This document shows, one piece after another, positions 10,001 through 19,893 of a DNA stretch of 28,881 nt. The stretch covers positions 387,122 through 416,002 of the forward strand of contig NMRA01000405.1 of assembly GCA_002633005.1 (NCBI GenBank), given 5' to 3'. The stretch is from Phoronis australis (taxonomy: Eukaryota; Phoronida; Phoronidae). The position numbers were made by a program, and so were the translations under genes. The notes under the pieces are model-generated. The model had not been told where the DNA came from, made no database searches, and saw nothing but the letters and a program-made list of their open reading frames with translations. Each line of letters starts with the position of its first letter. Positions within the stretch are counted from its first letter, which is position 1.

Positions 10001-10989
10001 CTGTCAATCCGCTTAAACCGGCAACCGGTATGGGTTCAATCCTTCACGCTAAATGTGAGAACTCCGAAAGACACAAGGTAGCGGACTAAGTTCGTATCAT
10101 TTTAAACCATCAGAAAGTTCTGGTTTCGCTATAAAAATAAAGTGAATACTCACCTTACTAAATCTAATTGGTCAACGAGTACTTGTCGGGTAGAAGATTT
10201 AGCGAGACACGTCCTTATGTCATACATGGATGCGCAAGTCAAAATTTATAACCACACATTCATTTATTATCGCGGTAATAACACGATTTAATGACGTCTA
10301 TCCCATTAACGAATTTTAACGGCCATTACATTTTGATTTACGCAGATTTAAATCACCACGGGACTTTTTTGTATTTGGCGTAAGTTACCGTCACCCACCA
10401 ATCGTCTTTGAGTTGCAAACGTGTCTCACCACAGTATTGTAAGAGGTCTTCGGCACACATACATGCATCTGAATATACGAACAACATGCTAACTACTCAA
10501 GTTTTCGAGAAATCACGAAACAATTTCCGTTCCGAGTTAATCTTGATTTGCCATATTGGTACAATGTAGGTAGGAAATGCGTTCACATGGAAATTGAATC
10601 CGATAAAGAACTGTTAAAATTAATTCGGAACAAACAAGCCTTCCCCCAAGGGGGCGCAGCAATATCTCAAAGAATAACATGGGCGGCACACCACTTGGGG
10701 GGGCTATAGGCCCACTTACTTCAGTGCTGCGCCGCTTATGAATAACGAACCGCCACTTCTTCTCAAACTCTTCTGGGAGACCAACTTTATAGCGGTAATT
10801 TTGTGTAAATCAAGTTTCTTTTTATTTTTATTCTCCCAGTTCAACCTAAGCAAGGACAGCGGTCTCGATCGGCTTCCCTTGACTCTATTTACAATTTATT
10901 GAAAGAAAAGTTTACCAAGCTTAAAGTATTCTTGTAATGAATTATAGAAATACATACATGTATAAAACATACAATACAGAGCCCTTACT
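7011..10989. other. About 4 kb without a recognised gene
   Basis: I see no exon or element with a defensible protein signature here. A minus-strand frame at 9416-9889 is open for 157 codons and one at 7237-7530 for 97 codons. Neither has recognisable motifs, and frames of this size are expected by chance among the several thousand stop-delimited intervals of a window this long. A 20-bp match with 21419-21438 occurs at 9052-9071. Confidence 0.4.
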
Positions 10990-11131
10990 TACTTGTAAAC
11001 ATGGCGGTATCTGCTACCCAACATCGTCGTCAGCCAGGAGTCCATCGTCATCGTGGGTTTCGACCCTCTTCGATGGTAGGTCTCTGAAGGCTGATCAGAT
11101 CTCCAGCCAACGCTGGGGTTGCCATTTGTTT

Positions 11132-12499
11132 TCACGGCCACACGGTTGCTTCCTCCGCTGCTCTTACAGTAGACTTGAACATATCAGCTCGCCCTCTTGA
11201 TGAAAAACCCAGTAGCTTCGTTGTCCACCATATGCTGCCAACAATAAACCCTCGACATCCAACTTCTATGGAAGACAGAAGCATTTCCAGCCACTGGCTC
11301 CACATTCTCGCGATACCTCTACGTTTCGTCTCGTGAGCCTCCTGCACCCTGGTCTCCCACGGCACAGTTAACTCAGTCAAAAATACTTCTTGCTGTCTAA
11401 CCACAACACTGTGTCCGGTCTTAACTGGGTTACTGCAATATGACACGGGAATGAACCCCTAGTGACCACATCCCTCACAATCTTCCAGTCGGCAGCCATG
11501 CCTAGAACGCCTGATTCGCACTTCTTAGTGGATATTCCGCCTTTGAAGAATTGAATGAGTGCCTTGCCTTCCTTCTCTCTAGATCTAAAACATGTGCTAT
11601 ACACTTGAGAATCTTGTCATGGCGCCAAGTGTACTTCCCTGAAGTGAGAGCTTCTCTACAGCTGGATAGAACGTGTTCTAAGGTAAACCGCTTGCCACAG
11701 CACCTGCAGATGTCAACCTCAGTTTTACCCCACGTTCGAAGATTGACAGGAGTTGGGAGGCTGTCATATATGGAACCAAGTAGAAAACCCAATCTGAACT
11801 GGTCTGAAAACACAAGATCTTTACAGTTATCCTTCTGCTGTTCACTCCTTCCCATAATGTCCATGCACCTTGTTTGCTCAGTCCGACCGCTTCAGCGTAT
11901 CTTCTCTCATCCTCGTAGGATCTCACTTCGTCCAGAACCATTTTGCGCCTCTCTTTGCCTGTTGACGACTTCCACCTCATCCCCGGAACCCTTCTCAATC
12001 CCTGTCTTGCATGGCAGACGGTGCCCACGATGTCTTTATGCCGTAACCTGCTCTCTGCCTCCTCCATTGCCACTGCAACCTTCCACTTTCTTCCAGAGTC
12101 TACCGATAATTCACTCGCTCTGATCGTCTCTTCTCTTGAGTTACGCAGAGTCAGTAATGTTCTGCACTTAATCACCTTGAAGTCCTCCACTATCGATGTC
12201 ACTGGCAGAGGAACTGCACCTCATTTGATGTATAAGCCGAGTCTTTCAAACCTTGGTGGGACACCCAACCACTTTCTTAAATATCTGCTCACCATCCTTT
12301 CCGTTTTCTCTGCAGCTGAAGTTGAGAAATCGCATATTGTCAGTGGCCACATAACTTTAGGGAAAAGTCCAAACTGGTAACACCAGACTTTACATCTGCC
12401 CGAGAGACCGCTTTTCTCAATCTTGGTCAAATTTTAATTCAGCTCTTTGACGGCTGCCTTTACATACATCTTTCAAAGACTCACGGTAGGACTTCCCTA
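11132..12499 (-). pseudogene. R2-superfamily LINE protein, C-terminal half: thumb, CCHC knuckle, restriction-like endonuclease
   Basis: From 12499 downward the minus strand reads LGKSYRESLKDV, then LTKIEKSGLSGR and LRKWLGVPPRFERLGLY (RT thumb). A long frame at 12202-11678 contains EAESRLRHKDIVG and SKQGAWTLWE, and continues in another frame with FRLGFLLGSIYDSLPTPVNL. The knuckle at 11708-11658 is C-x2-C-x7-H-x4-C, followed by YTWRHDKILK. The endonuclease signature RPD lies at 11421-11413. After a frameshift, LTELTVPWE supplies the acidic residue (codon at 11374-11372), and EVGCRGF follows near 11270. At least three frame changes and one stop are present, so the protein is not produced intact. 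In this superfamily the endonuclease nicks the target DNA that primes reverse transcription. Confidence 0.83.
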
Positions 12500-12617
12500 G
12501 ATCACTTCCGGTTATCGCCGAGACAACACGTGGATTCTAACAGGGAAAATTTTCTCCGTTTCGAAAGGAATATCTGTTTCTACGGAGAGTCAAATTTGTT
12601 GCATATTATCCTTCACA

Positions 12618-13430
12618 ATGGATATCGCTCACAAATGACGTGCTTTTAAGGACAGTGCCGAGTTAAAGGCTTCTACACCCAATGCCAAGCCATTGAAGCA
12701 ATCTACTATTACACCTCTGACATCAAAGCCAATGGCCATCTCTAGCACCGGGCCTCAGTCAGGATTCGACATTAAGCAAGAAATAAAAGACGTGCTCCTA
12801 GACAGCGAAATTAAAGGTTTCTTCACGGAACTCCTGCAATCACTTATTTCTGCTCAAACTACTGCCATTCGTGAACTTTTAGCGGCCAAAGACCGTGAGA
12901 TCGATGTTTTGAAAAATGAGGCTGCCGCCATGAAGAGTCATTCTGAGCACAAGATCGAAAACCTCGAAGTTATGCTGGATGAACAACAAGCCTATGGCCG
13001 TCTAAACAGTCTTATAGTAAGTCGTTATGAAGAGATAAGAGGTGAGAACACGGATGACTTTATACTTTCTCTTGCTAAGCGTATGAGCGCCGAGATTGAT
13101 ATCAAAGACATTTGTCGCAGCCATCGTCTTGGCGCACCCCCCGGGTCTTCTACCTCAAGTAAACCAAGACCTCTTATTGTGAAGTTTTTCTCCTTCAATG
13201 CGAGAACCAAGTTCACTGTGAATCGAAAAGCATTGAACAAATCGGACAAGCCTTTGTTTGTGAACGAGAACTTAACGCCAAAAAGAGCGCAGGTTTTCAG
13301 GTAATGCCGCGACTTAGTCAAGCGAAAGTCTGTTCTGAGCTGCTGGACATTTGTGGGTAAAGTTTTTATTAAACGTCTTGACAACTCGGTAACCTGTGTC
13401 AAGGATCTGTCAGACTTGAGTGAACTATAA
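12618..13430 (+). pseudogene. LINE ORF1 protein (RRM-like RNA-binding), two in-frame stops
   Basis: The reading frame from the ATG at 12618 is interrupted by TGA at 12636-12638 and TAA at 13302-13304, and ends with TAA at 13428-13430, about 270 codons. The N-terminal half is rich in charged residues and probably forms a helix or coiled coil (AAKDREIDVLKNEAAAMKSH). The second half matches non-LTR ORF1 RNA-binding domains: DICRSHRLGAPP, RPLIVKFFSFNARTKF and LFVNENLTPKRAQVF, with RDLVKRKSVLSCWTFVGKV continuing after the second stop. The TGA follows AAA and sits in TGACG, so a C-to-T change in CGA is a likely origin. ORF1 proteins bind the element's RNA in cis. Confidence 0.8.
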
Positions 13431-13856
13431 TTTCTACTGGTAGGCCCAGTGGTCTCACATTTACAATTTTCTGCCATGGGTGGTGATTTCTAGTGTTTCC
13501 TAGTCTTGTCATGAGTTGCAGGGTTTCATGAACTTGCGTGAGTTATTGTTACGTTGTTTCCTACTTTACATATTCTGCTTTTGAGCTGTCAATCACTGTC
13601 GAATTTCGCTTGCATTTGTTGTTTGAAACTCAGATATCTGAGTTTGAAATGAGTGTTTGATCTCCTGCTGGGTAAGCTCAGTCCTTGTGCACAGTTGGTT
13701 CTCTGACATCTTCCATTGGCGTGCCCACTCTGTTGTATTATGCTTCTCTCCCGGGGAAAATTTCCATCCACTGCTAGTCTCACGTAGACACCTATCAGTG
13801 TTGTTGTTTTGCCATTGATCTTTATTTTCGTTGCAGTATACACTTTATTACACTAC
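13431..13856 (+). other. Inter-ORF spacer of the CR1/Jockey-type LINE
   Basis: These 426 bases separate ORF1 from ORF2. I see no conserved coding reading on the plus strand. An antisense frame at 13589-13843 has no recognisable motif. Confidence 0.55.
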
Positions 13857-16800
13857 ATGGATATGTTGAATAACTTTGGTGGTAATAATGTCAATAGTTT
13901 TGTTCATTTGCTTTGTGATAAAAATGATGATATTGGGTCTGGTGTTCTCTGAAGTCCTCTCCCTATTATGATGGTGATTCATTTAGAGCTTTTGCTCTTA
14001 AACACAAAGATGACTTTTGAATGTTATCTTTAAACATATACAAAGTATACGAGCTAAGTTTGATAGCCTGTTCCTGTTTCTCCGTCAACCGTCCCAGTTG
14101 AATTTTTACTTTAGTGTAATTTGTCTGCAGGAAACTTGGCTTGATGATGATGCTGACCTCTCATTGTTTCAAATTGATAATTACTCTTGTGTTTCCCTGG
14201 GTACGAAATGTTGTGGCCATGGTGGCCTTATTATTTACATCCACAATTCATTGGAGTTTAAAACCTCCAAAATTAATAGTGATTCTACAGTTTTTGAGTC
14301 ACTATTTGTGACCTTAGTTGGGATCATTCATAGGAAAAATGTTATTGTTGGCAATATTTATAAACCTCCCAAAGAAAATAACAATTTAAAAATACGGACA
14401 TTTCTAGATGATTTTAATCCATTGGATAAATAAACTTGGGCAAACCAACTCTCATGTCATGTTGGCAGGTGATTTTGATATCAATATCTTAAAAGTGGAT
14501 GAGAGGCCCTTGTCTGGAGAATTCTACAACACTGTGTCATCAAATGGTTTTTCTCCAACGACTACCTTTCTCACTCGTTTCTCTGAGTTTTCTGCTTCAC
14601 TTATTGACAACATTTCCTACAAATTTAATAGCTGTTCTAACATTGATCCAGTTTCTGGGATATATTTTTTTTCTAATATCTCTGATCATTTACCTATTTT
14701 CTCTTGTTTTAAGAGAACATTAAAAAAGGCGAGAGCCCCCAAATTTGCTTACAGAAATGTCATTAATGACGATTGTTTGAAAAGGGTGTATGATGAATTT
14801 TCGTCATACAATGTACTTTCTCACATGGATACAAATTTGAATGGTGATCCCAATATGAATTATAATTTACTTCAGGACTCTGTTCTTGCTTGTTTAAATA
14901 AGTTCAATACAGTGAGAAAAGTAAGATTCAATAAATATAAGCATAAAAAGAATATTTGGATCTCCCAAGGTATTTTAAACTCTCTTAGGTTTAGAGACAG
15001 GCTTTATAAACGACTCAAGTCAACCCCTCAAAGCGCTGTTAATGTTGTCTCATTAAAAACAAACCTAATAACCTATACCCGGTAACATTATTTTAAAAAA
15101 AGTTTTGAAAAGGGCTAAGAGACTTTATTATCACAATCAGTTTCGGGCACATGTTGGTTCTTCCATGGACACTTGGAAAGAAATTAATTTAATGAATAGA
15201 AATGCCTTGTCGAATAATTCTACTAGATTGATGATAATTGATGAAATGGTTTGTCACGAGGGTGAGATTGTTAATCATTTTAATAATTGTTTTAGTAATA
15301 TTGCCTCACACTCCCTACCTACTCATTCTTCAAGTAGGTCGCATGTCTTTTTTAGATCGTGACTCTGCTGCTACATGCAGATTTGATTTTGAACCAATCT
15401 CTCCAATTGATATTAGAAAAGTGATTAATTCTTTTCCAGCTAAACCTACTTGTGGTCATGATGGCATATCTACGAAAATAATAAAATATCTAAATAATCT
15501 ATTGATTGAACCATTGTGTGTTGTGTTTAACCAGTCCATTTTCAACCAATTTTTTCCAGACAACATGAAAATTGCCAAGGTTATTCCTGTATTTAAAAAA
15601 GGGCAACCGTTGTTTTTAGATAATTACAGGCCAATCTCTGTTCTTCCTTGCTTTTCTAAGATTTTTGAAAAACTTATTTATAATCAACTTTACAAATATT
15701 TTCAATCTAATGGCTTAATACATCCTGCCCAATATGATTTTCGTGGGGGGGGCACTCAACAGAACTGGCTTTAGTTGAAATTATGGATAGAATTGTCAAT
15801 GCTAAGGAAAAGAATAAATTACCCCTGGCCATTCTAATTGATCTTTCCAAAGCTTTTGACTCTTTAAGTCATTCAATTTTGCTTGACAAACTTCTATATT
15901 ATGGTTGTAACCCCTTGTCTTTAAGTTTCTTGAGAAAATATTTCTCTAATAGGGCTCAGTATGTTCAAATTAACGACACAAAATCTAACACAGTTCCAAT
16001 TCTACGAGGTGTCCCACAGGGGTCTATATTGGGTCCGTTATTATTCAACATTTATATGAATGATTTTGTGAAGTGCACAAGTTTGTTTGACTGCATATTT
16101 TATGCTGATAATACTACTATTATTAATGGTATTCATAGCACGTTGTCTGTTAATGAGTCACGGATATTTTGTGCGGAGCTGGAAAAAAATCAGTCTTGGT
16201 TAAATGTAAATGGACTGATTTAAATGCAACTAGAAAAAATAATGTTTTTTCATAAACCCCCAAAATGTATTGATGATTTTTATTTAAAGATTAATAATTT
16301 GGAAATTGAAAGATTTCGTTCTTTCAATTTACTTGGTGTTACCATCAATGAAAACTTGTTACGGAGTCCACAAATAAACAATTTGTTGAGAAAGATAAGC
16401 AGATTATGTGGTGTTCTTAATAACATAAAACATTTCTTGCCGTTTAAAACTTTGAAAACTACATATAATGGCCTTGTCTTTCCTCATTTTAATTATGGCA
16501 CGCTGCTATGGGGGTGTGAACATCATCGAATATTCAAATTACAGAAAAAGTTTCTTCGCAATATTACCTCTATGTATTTTAATGCACATACAGATCCTTT
16601 GTTTAAGACTGCACAGATACTCAAAATAAAGGACTTGTATGTTGTTGCTATTATTAAATTTTTCTACAAATATGTTCATAATTACTTACCTTCATTTTTA
16701 ACACGTTCAACTTAATAACTCGTGGGTCTGTTCATGAACATTACACTAGGCAACGACATCTTTTACATACTCCTCGTTGTACTAAATCATTTGCTGAAGA

Positions 16801-16936
16801 TTCAGTTCGGAATGCCCTACCTCATATCATCAGTAACGTTCCTGAAAGTGTTTCCCAAAAATTTTTTACTCATTCGTTATCCTCTGTTATAAATTATTTT
16901 AAGAATTTTTCTTTTGAAAATTATGAACTTGAGTGA
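13857..16936 (+). pseudogene. LINE ORF2 protein: AP endonuclease and reverse transcriptase (broken)
   Basis: The start is placed at the ATG of 13857, where MDMLNNFGGNN begins, and the end at TGA 16934-16936, giving roughly 1,000 codons. The endonuclease has ICLQETWL (Glu codon 14131), GGLIIYIHNSL, VGNIYKPPK, AGDFDIN and SDHLP. The usual GDFN asparagine is an aspartate (codon 14477). The RT has HDGISTKII, NYRPISVLPCFSKIFEKLI, ILIDLSKAFD (motif A), RGVPQGSILGPLLF (motif B), and FYADNTT in place of FADD (Asn codon 16110-16112). The C-terminal part includes NHKP-like FHKPPK and YGTLLWG. Frame changes occur near 14010-14030, 14420, 15090, 15340, 15750 (in a run of seven G) and 16713, with a stop at 16221-16223. 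The copy cannot make a working enzyme. Confidence 0.85.
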
Positions 16937-17077
16937 ACTATTCCCAACTGCTTTGTGTGTAACTATTTCCGATAATCTCTCCCAGTCTTTACACAAGTAG
17001 TTTTAAAGTACATTATCACCTAATTTTTATAATTCTGATTATCTGTAACGCTGTATTTTTTTCTTATTCTCTGGTGG

Positions 17078-17114
17078 CTCCGTGGTCAGCGGACCCTTCG
17101 GGTCCTTCACGGAG
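17078..17114 (+). other. 3'-UTR hairpin of the CR1/Jockey-type LINE
   Basis: The outer arms CTCCGTG (17078-17084) and CACGGAG (17108-17114) pair over 7 bp. Inside them GGACCC (17091-17096) and GGGTCC (17100-17105) pair over 6 bp around a TTC loop, with an asymmetric internal loop of 6 and 2 bases. The same structure occurs on the minus strand at 6965-7001 with a paired base change. By analogy with other LINEs such a 3' structure could be what the reverse transcriptase recognises, but this is inference. Confidence 0.7.
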
Positions 17115-17173
17115 TCTCCATAAGCCTAAAACTGTATCAACTGTATTTTTTGACTTAAAGTGAATAAAGTGTA

Positions 17174-17174
17174 T

Positions 17175-17211
<37 letters not shown>

Positions 17212-17220
17212 ACTACTACT
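17174..17220 (+). repeat. Compound trinucleotide tail of the LINE, (ACT)4(GCT)8(ACT)3
   Basis: The array directly follows GAATAAAGTGTATT, so it forms the element's 3' terminus rather than an independent microsatellite. The copy at 28021-28062 ends in the same order with an identical number of GCT units. The antisense reading gives a run of alanine and valine codons, which is not a protein. Confidence 0.85.
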
Positions 17221-18790
17221 AAGTATTTAACTGGTTTAATGCTCACAGCTGGAATGGCCTCTGATCCTATCTTGAACGTATGGTGTGGGTTGATTTTTCC
17301 CTTCACAGTCACAAGACTACGGGACTTCTCCACCTTGAAACTCATGCGTGCCCAATTAGCTAGCTCGCCCAGTGTCTTGACAACCCAAGCGGCACCTGCA
17401 GAAACCCCTGTTGTAATCGTCAAATCATCCACAAATGCTCTGCAAGTGGCATCCTTTTACATTAAAACAAAGGTCATCTGCACTCTTTACTGGCCCTCTT
17501 GATGATAAAATTCATATCCATGATAAAGAGAATGATCGATATGATGCACCCTGTCATTATCCCGTTCTCAAGTGGCTGCCAACCTGTAGTAAAGTCGTTG
17601 ACTGTGAACCTCATGTAAGTCCCATGGAAGTAACTTGTAATTAGATCTCGAAGTTCTCTAGGAATATGGTAGGTCTCCATTGCCAATTCAGTTAATGCAT
17701 GGAGCATCGATCCATAGGCATATGCCATGTCCAACCATACCACTGCTAAGTCTGTCTTGTTTCGCTTAGCATCTTTGATGAGCTCTGTCATGGCGCTATT
17801 ATGTTCCAGACAACCTACATATCCAGGAATTCCACCCTTCTGTACCGATTCATCCACAAACTTGTTGCTCAGGAGATAACTCGTCAGCCTTCTTGAAATG
17901 ACTGCAAAAAGATCTTTCCCTCTACATCTAAAAGCGAGGTGGGACGAAAATCACCAATCCTGATGGCTTCCTTCACCTTCGGGATATACACCCCGTCTGC
18001 TTTACCTCACGCATCCGTCAAAGTCTTCTGTCTCAATATAACTGTCAGAAGTTTCCACAGACGTTTCAATATCCTTGGACACTTCTTATAAACTTTATAA
18101 GGCAAACCCGACGGCCCTGGCACTGACCCTGATCTTGACTTTTCTACGACATTCTTCACCCCTGAGAACTTGATGTCATCCATTTCCAAGGCTACACTAG
18201 GTGCATCCTCAACATGCAGCCAAGCAAAGTCCGCCAACTGTACATCCTGGCCACGACACTGTGCACGTCCTTCAGATGGTTTTCCAGCTCCTCCTGTGTA
18301 CACTTTAGACGTCCACTAGTCTCCTTCCCTAGAATACCCTATTACAAATTTGAAAGGATTAATCATGAACTTCGCTCTTGTGCGAGTACGCTCGGCTCTC
18401 TTCATCCTCAGACGTTCAGCTTTGCTAAATCTCAAAAGCCTATACCTTAACTCGAAACAAAGCTGTGCCAAATCTTCTTTCTCCTGTTCGACAGTCTTCT
18501 CCCACAACTTCTTCAGATGCCGCAATTCCTGCCTGATTTTAGAAATCTCTATCTGCCTTCTGCTTGGGCCCGATTGTTCTCTGGGTTTTCTCCTCTCCTC
18601 TCCTATTCCCCAAATCTCTCTTTACAGATAGAGTAAACCAACTAAGTCGTGGTTCCCATCTTCTTCTGAGCAGAACCCACCAGCGTCACCTCAAGGGTAG
18701 AGTCGATATTCTCATCTAGTTGTTTCCATTCCTTCTCCGCTGCACCTTTTGGCCACTTCAGTTTCTTCTTGCGTGGAAAATCGCGGACAG
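17221..18790 (-). pseudogene. R2-superfamily LINE protein, N-terminal and reverse transcriptase part
   Basis: On the minus strand, 18772-18655 reads KKLKWPKGAAEKEWKQLDE, a conserved N-terminal block of this LINE group. The frame at 18525-18316 is basic (SKAERLRMKRAERTRTRAKF). The RT then follows: SGSVPGPSGLPYKVYKKCPR at about 18110, IPKVKEAIRIGDFRP at about 17975-17940 after a frameshift, and AVVWLDMAYAYGS with the motif A aspartate near 17731. A motif B equivalent, GIMTGCIISIILF, and the catalytic FVDD box at 17435-17424 come next, then WARMSFKVEKSRSLV. The reading stops at KPVKYL, where the inserted LINE tail begins, and resumes on the far side at 12499. Frameshifts separate these blocks. 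Confidence 0.83.
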
Positions 18791-19240
18791 CTCTGGTTGG
18801 TTCCTGGGACCGATGGTGTGGATCCTAGCAGCTGCGAAATAGACTGTAGGGTGAGCTCAGCATTCTGCTCTCTGTTTTCCAACGAAAACATCGCCAGTGG
18901 TTACAGCTGACATCTCTACTATTGAAGATTGAGTCTGTGTTTGGGCCAAAGCATAAGTCGCACCAAGCTCCTCCTCTTCACTGGCATTGAATACAGTAGC
19001 TCTGTGGTTTCCTCGCCGGCTATTACCTTGATTCATCTGACTAGAAGTACTTGCTGCACCATCTTAGCGCTGCCGTTGAAGACATTTCATCTTCCCCTGA
19101 TGTATTCTGACACCTCATGCATTCTTGCATACTTTGCCACAAACACAAACTCTCGTGTTGTCGATATTCAATCTCATTGCTCTTGTTCGTTGCCGTGTCT
19201 TCATCGTCGTAATCCAGCCATTGGGTCCTAGTATACACCT
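18791..19240 (-). other. Possible 5' region of the R2-type LINE
   Basis: This stretch lies upstream of the first recognisable protein block of the minus-strand R2-type LINE. A minus-strand frame opens at 19238 for 65 codons and includes ECMRCQ, but no zinc finger or other N-terminal motif can be defended. The 5' end of the element is therefore unresolved. Confidence 0.35.
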
Positions 19241-19366
19241 CTAAAAAGAGAGAGAGAATTTTGAGTGATGAAATATCCTTACATTCCTATTAGATTTTGC
19301 ATTTGTGACCATCTATTTGTAAACTTTACTATTTCTAAATTTTTTGAATAAACGTAATTTTCACAG

Positions 19367-19492
19367 GAGTAATGTATTTCAATTTCTTTTGTCAAAATAT
19401 AACTAAATTTGGAGGTTTACCATTGGAACTTGCAAAGACACAAGATTTAATTTTTAATTGGTTGGCTTCTACACCTGTTTTCAAAGAAAACT
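19367..19492 (+). CDS. Candidate internal exon of an unrecognised gene (phase 1-1)
   Basis: A good acceptor (TAATTTTCACAG before base 19367) and a good donor (AACT|GTAAGT after base 19492) bound 126 bp with one open plus-strand frame. The translation includes VMYFNFFCQN, ITKFGGLPLELAK and DLIFNWLASTPVFKEN. The exon begins with two bases of a split codon and ends with one, so it is a symmetric phase-1 exon, the type that can be skipped or inserted without changing frame. I do not recognise the protein. No partner exon was found nearby. It lies about 130 bp beyond the presumed 5' end of the minus-strand R2-type LINE and could belong to another mobile element, or be a chance match to splice signals. 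Confidence 0.35.
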
Positions 19493-19800
19493 GTAAGTAC
19501 ATTTGTACCCAGGGAAATATTATTTTCTAACCCAAATCAAGTTTGCTTCCTAGACGGAAGGCGGATTTTTAGATGCTTTAAGCGCTGTCGCTTCTCCTGC
19601 GTGTGAAAAGCACATATTTAGTGTTCTCGCGTTTGTTCACTAACAAAAACCTACGACTTGCTGCGATTATCTCTTCCAGGCTTTCCTACTATATTTCAAC
19701 TACATGTTATAAAACAAGCAGTGGTGTAGCTACCGTACATGTAAGGCGAGAGAGCCGACAATCCCAGGCGGCAATGACCCCCGTATGGTGGAAACGTGGA
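19493..19800. other. No gene recognised
   Basis: If the 19367-19492 exon is real, this is the start of its downstream intron. I see no coding motif or repeat here. Confidence 0.35.
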
Positions 19801-19893
19801 TTGTTCTAAAACCACCTCAACCCCCACACCCTATGTCCCCCTCAACCCACAACCCCACGACCCACGACCCAAAACACCCTCGACCCACGACCT
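19801..19893. repeat. Left arm of a low-complexity inverted repeat
   Basis: The arm begins TTGTTCTAAA and continues as an imperfect CCACGACCC/CTCAACCC array. The right arm at 20555-20630 is its reverse complement in both the array and the identical ten-base outer end. The arms are about 660 bp apart. The pair could be the ends of a foldback-type DNA element. No target-site duplication is obvious outside the arms. Confidence 0.6.

Larger units (their letters stand above)
12500..17220 (+). mobile_element. Full-length-sized CR1/Jockey-type LINE inserted into the R2-type LINE
   Basis: The element is about 4.72 kb: a short 5' UTR, ORF1 (12618-13430), a 427-bp spacer, ORF2 (13857-16936), a 3' UTR with a strong hairpin (17078-17114), GAATAAAG and a compound tail (ACT)4(GCT)8(ACT)3. 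Both edges are defined because the minus-strand host LINE reads continuously when this block is removed (KPVKYL on one side, LGKSYRE on the other). No clear target-site duplication is visible beyond TAG/TAAG at the joints. ORF1 carries two in-frame stops and ORF2 several frameshifts plus active-site changes, so it is inactive. A 3'-terminal copy lies at 27753-28062. Confidence 0.87.
10990..19240 (-). mobile_element. R2-superfamily (restriction-like endonuclease) LINE, split by another LINE
   Basis: A minus-strand non-LTR retrotransposon whose 5' part is at about 19240-17221 and whose 3' part is at 12499-10990, with a 4.7-kb plus-strand LINE between them. The order on the minus strand is a basic N-terminal region, RT with an FVDD catalytic box, thumb region, a CCHC knuckle, then an RPD...E restriction-like endonuclease. 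This is the architecture of the R2 superfamily (R2, R4/Dong, NeSL, Hero), which lacks the AP-type endonuclease. The clade cannot be fixed by eye. Frameshifts and stops show that the copy is dead. Both outer ends are uncertain. Confidence 0.82.

Noticed and set aside
10035-10060. GGGTTCAATCC resembles a tRNA/SINE B box.
   Set aside because: The flanking bases do not form a T-arm stem, and no A box or acceptor stem is found at the right distance.
11551-12380. Long plus-strand frames (190 and 145 codons) opposite the R2-type LINE.
   Set aside because: They are antisense shadows of the RT thumb, CCHC and endonuclease region, whose minus-strand motifs are clear.
17064-17432. Minus-strand frame with a long alanine/valine run.
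   Set aside because: The run is the antisense of the LINE's ACT/GCT tail. Only the part before it (the FVDD region) belongs to the R2-type RT, and the fused frame crosses an insertion junction.
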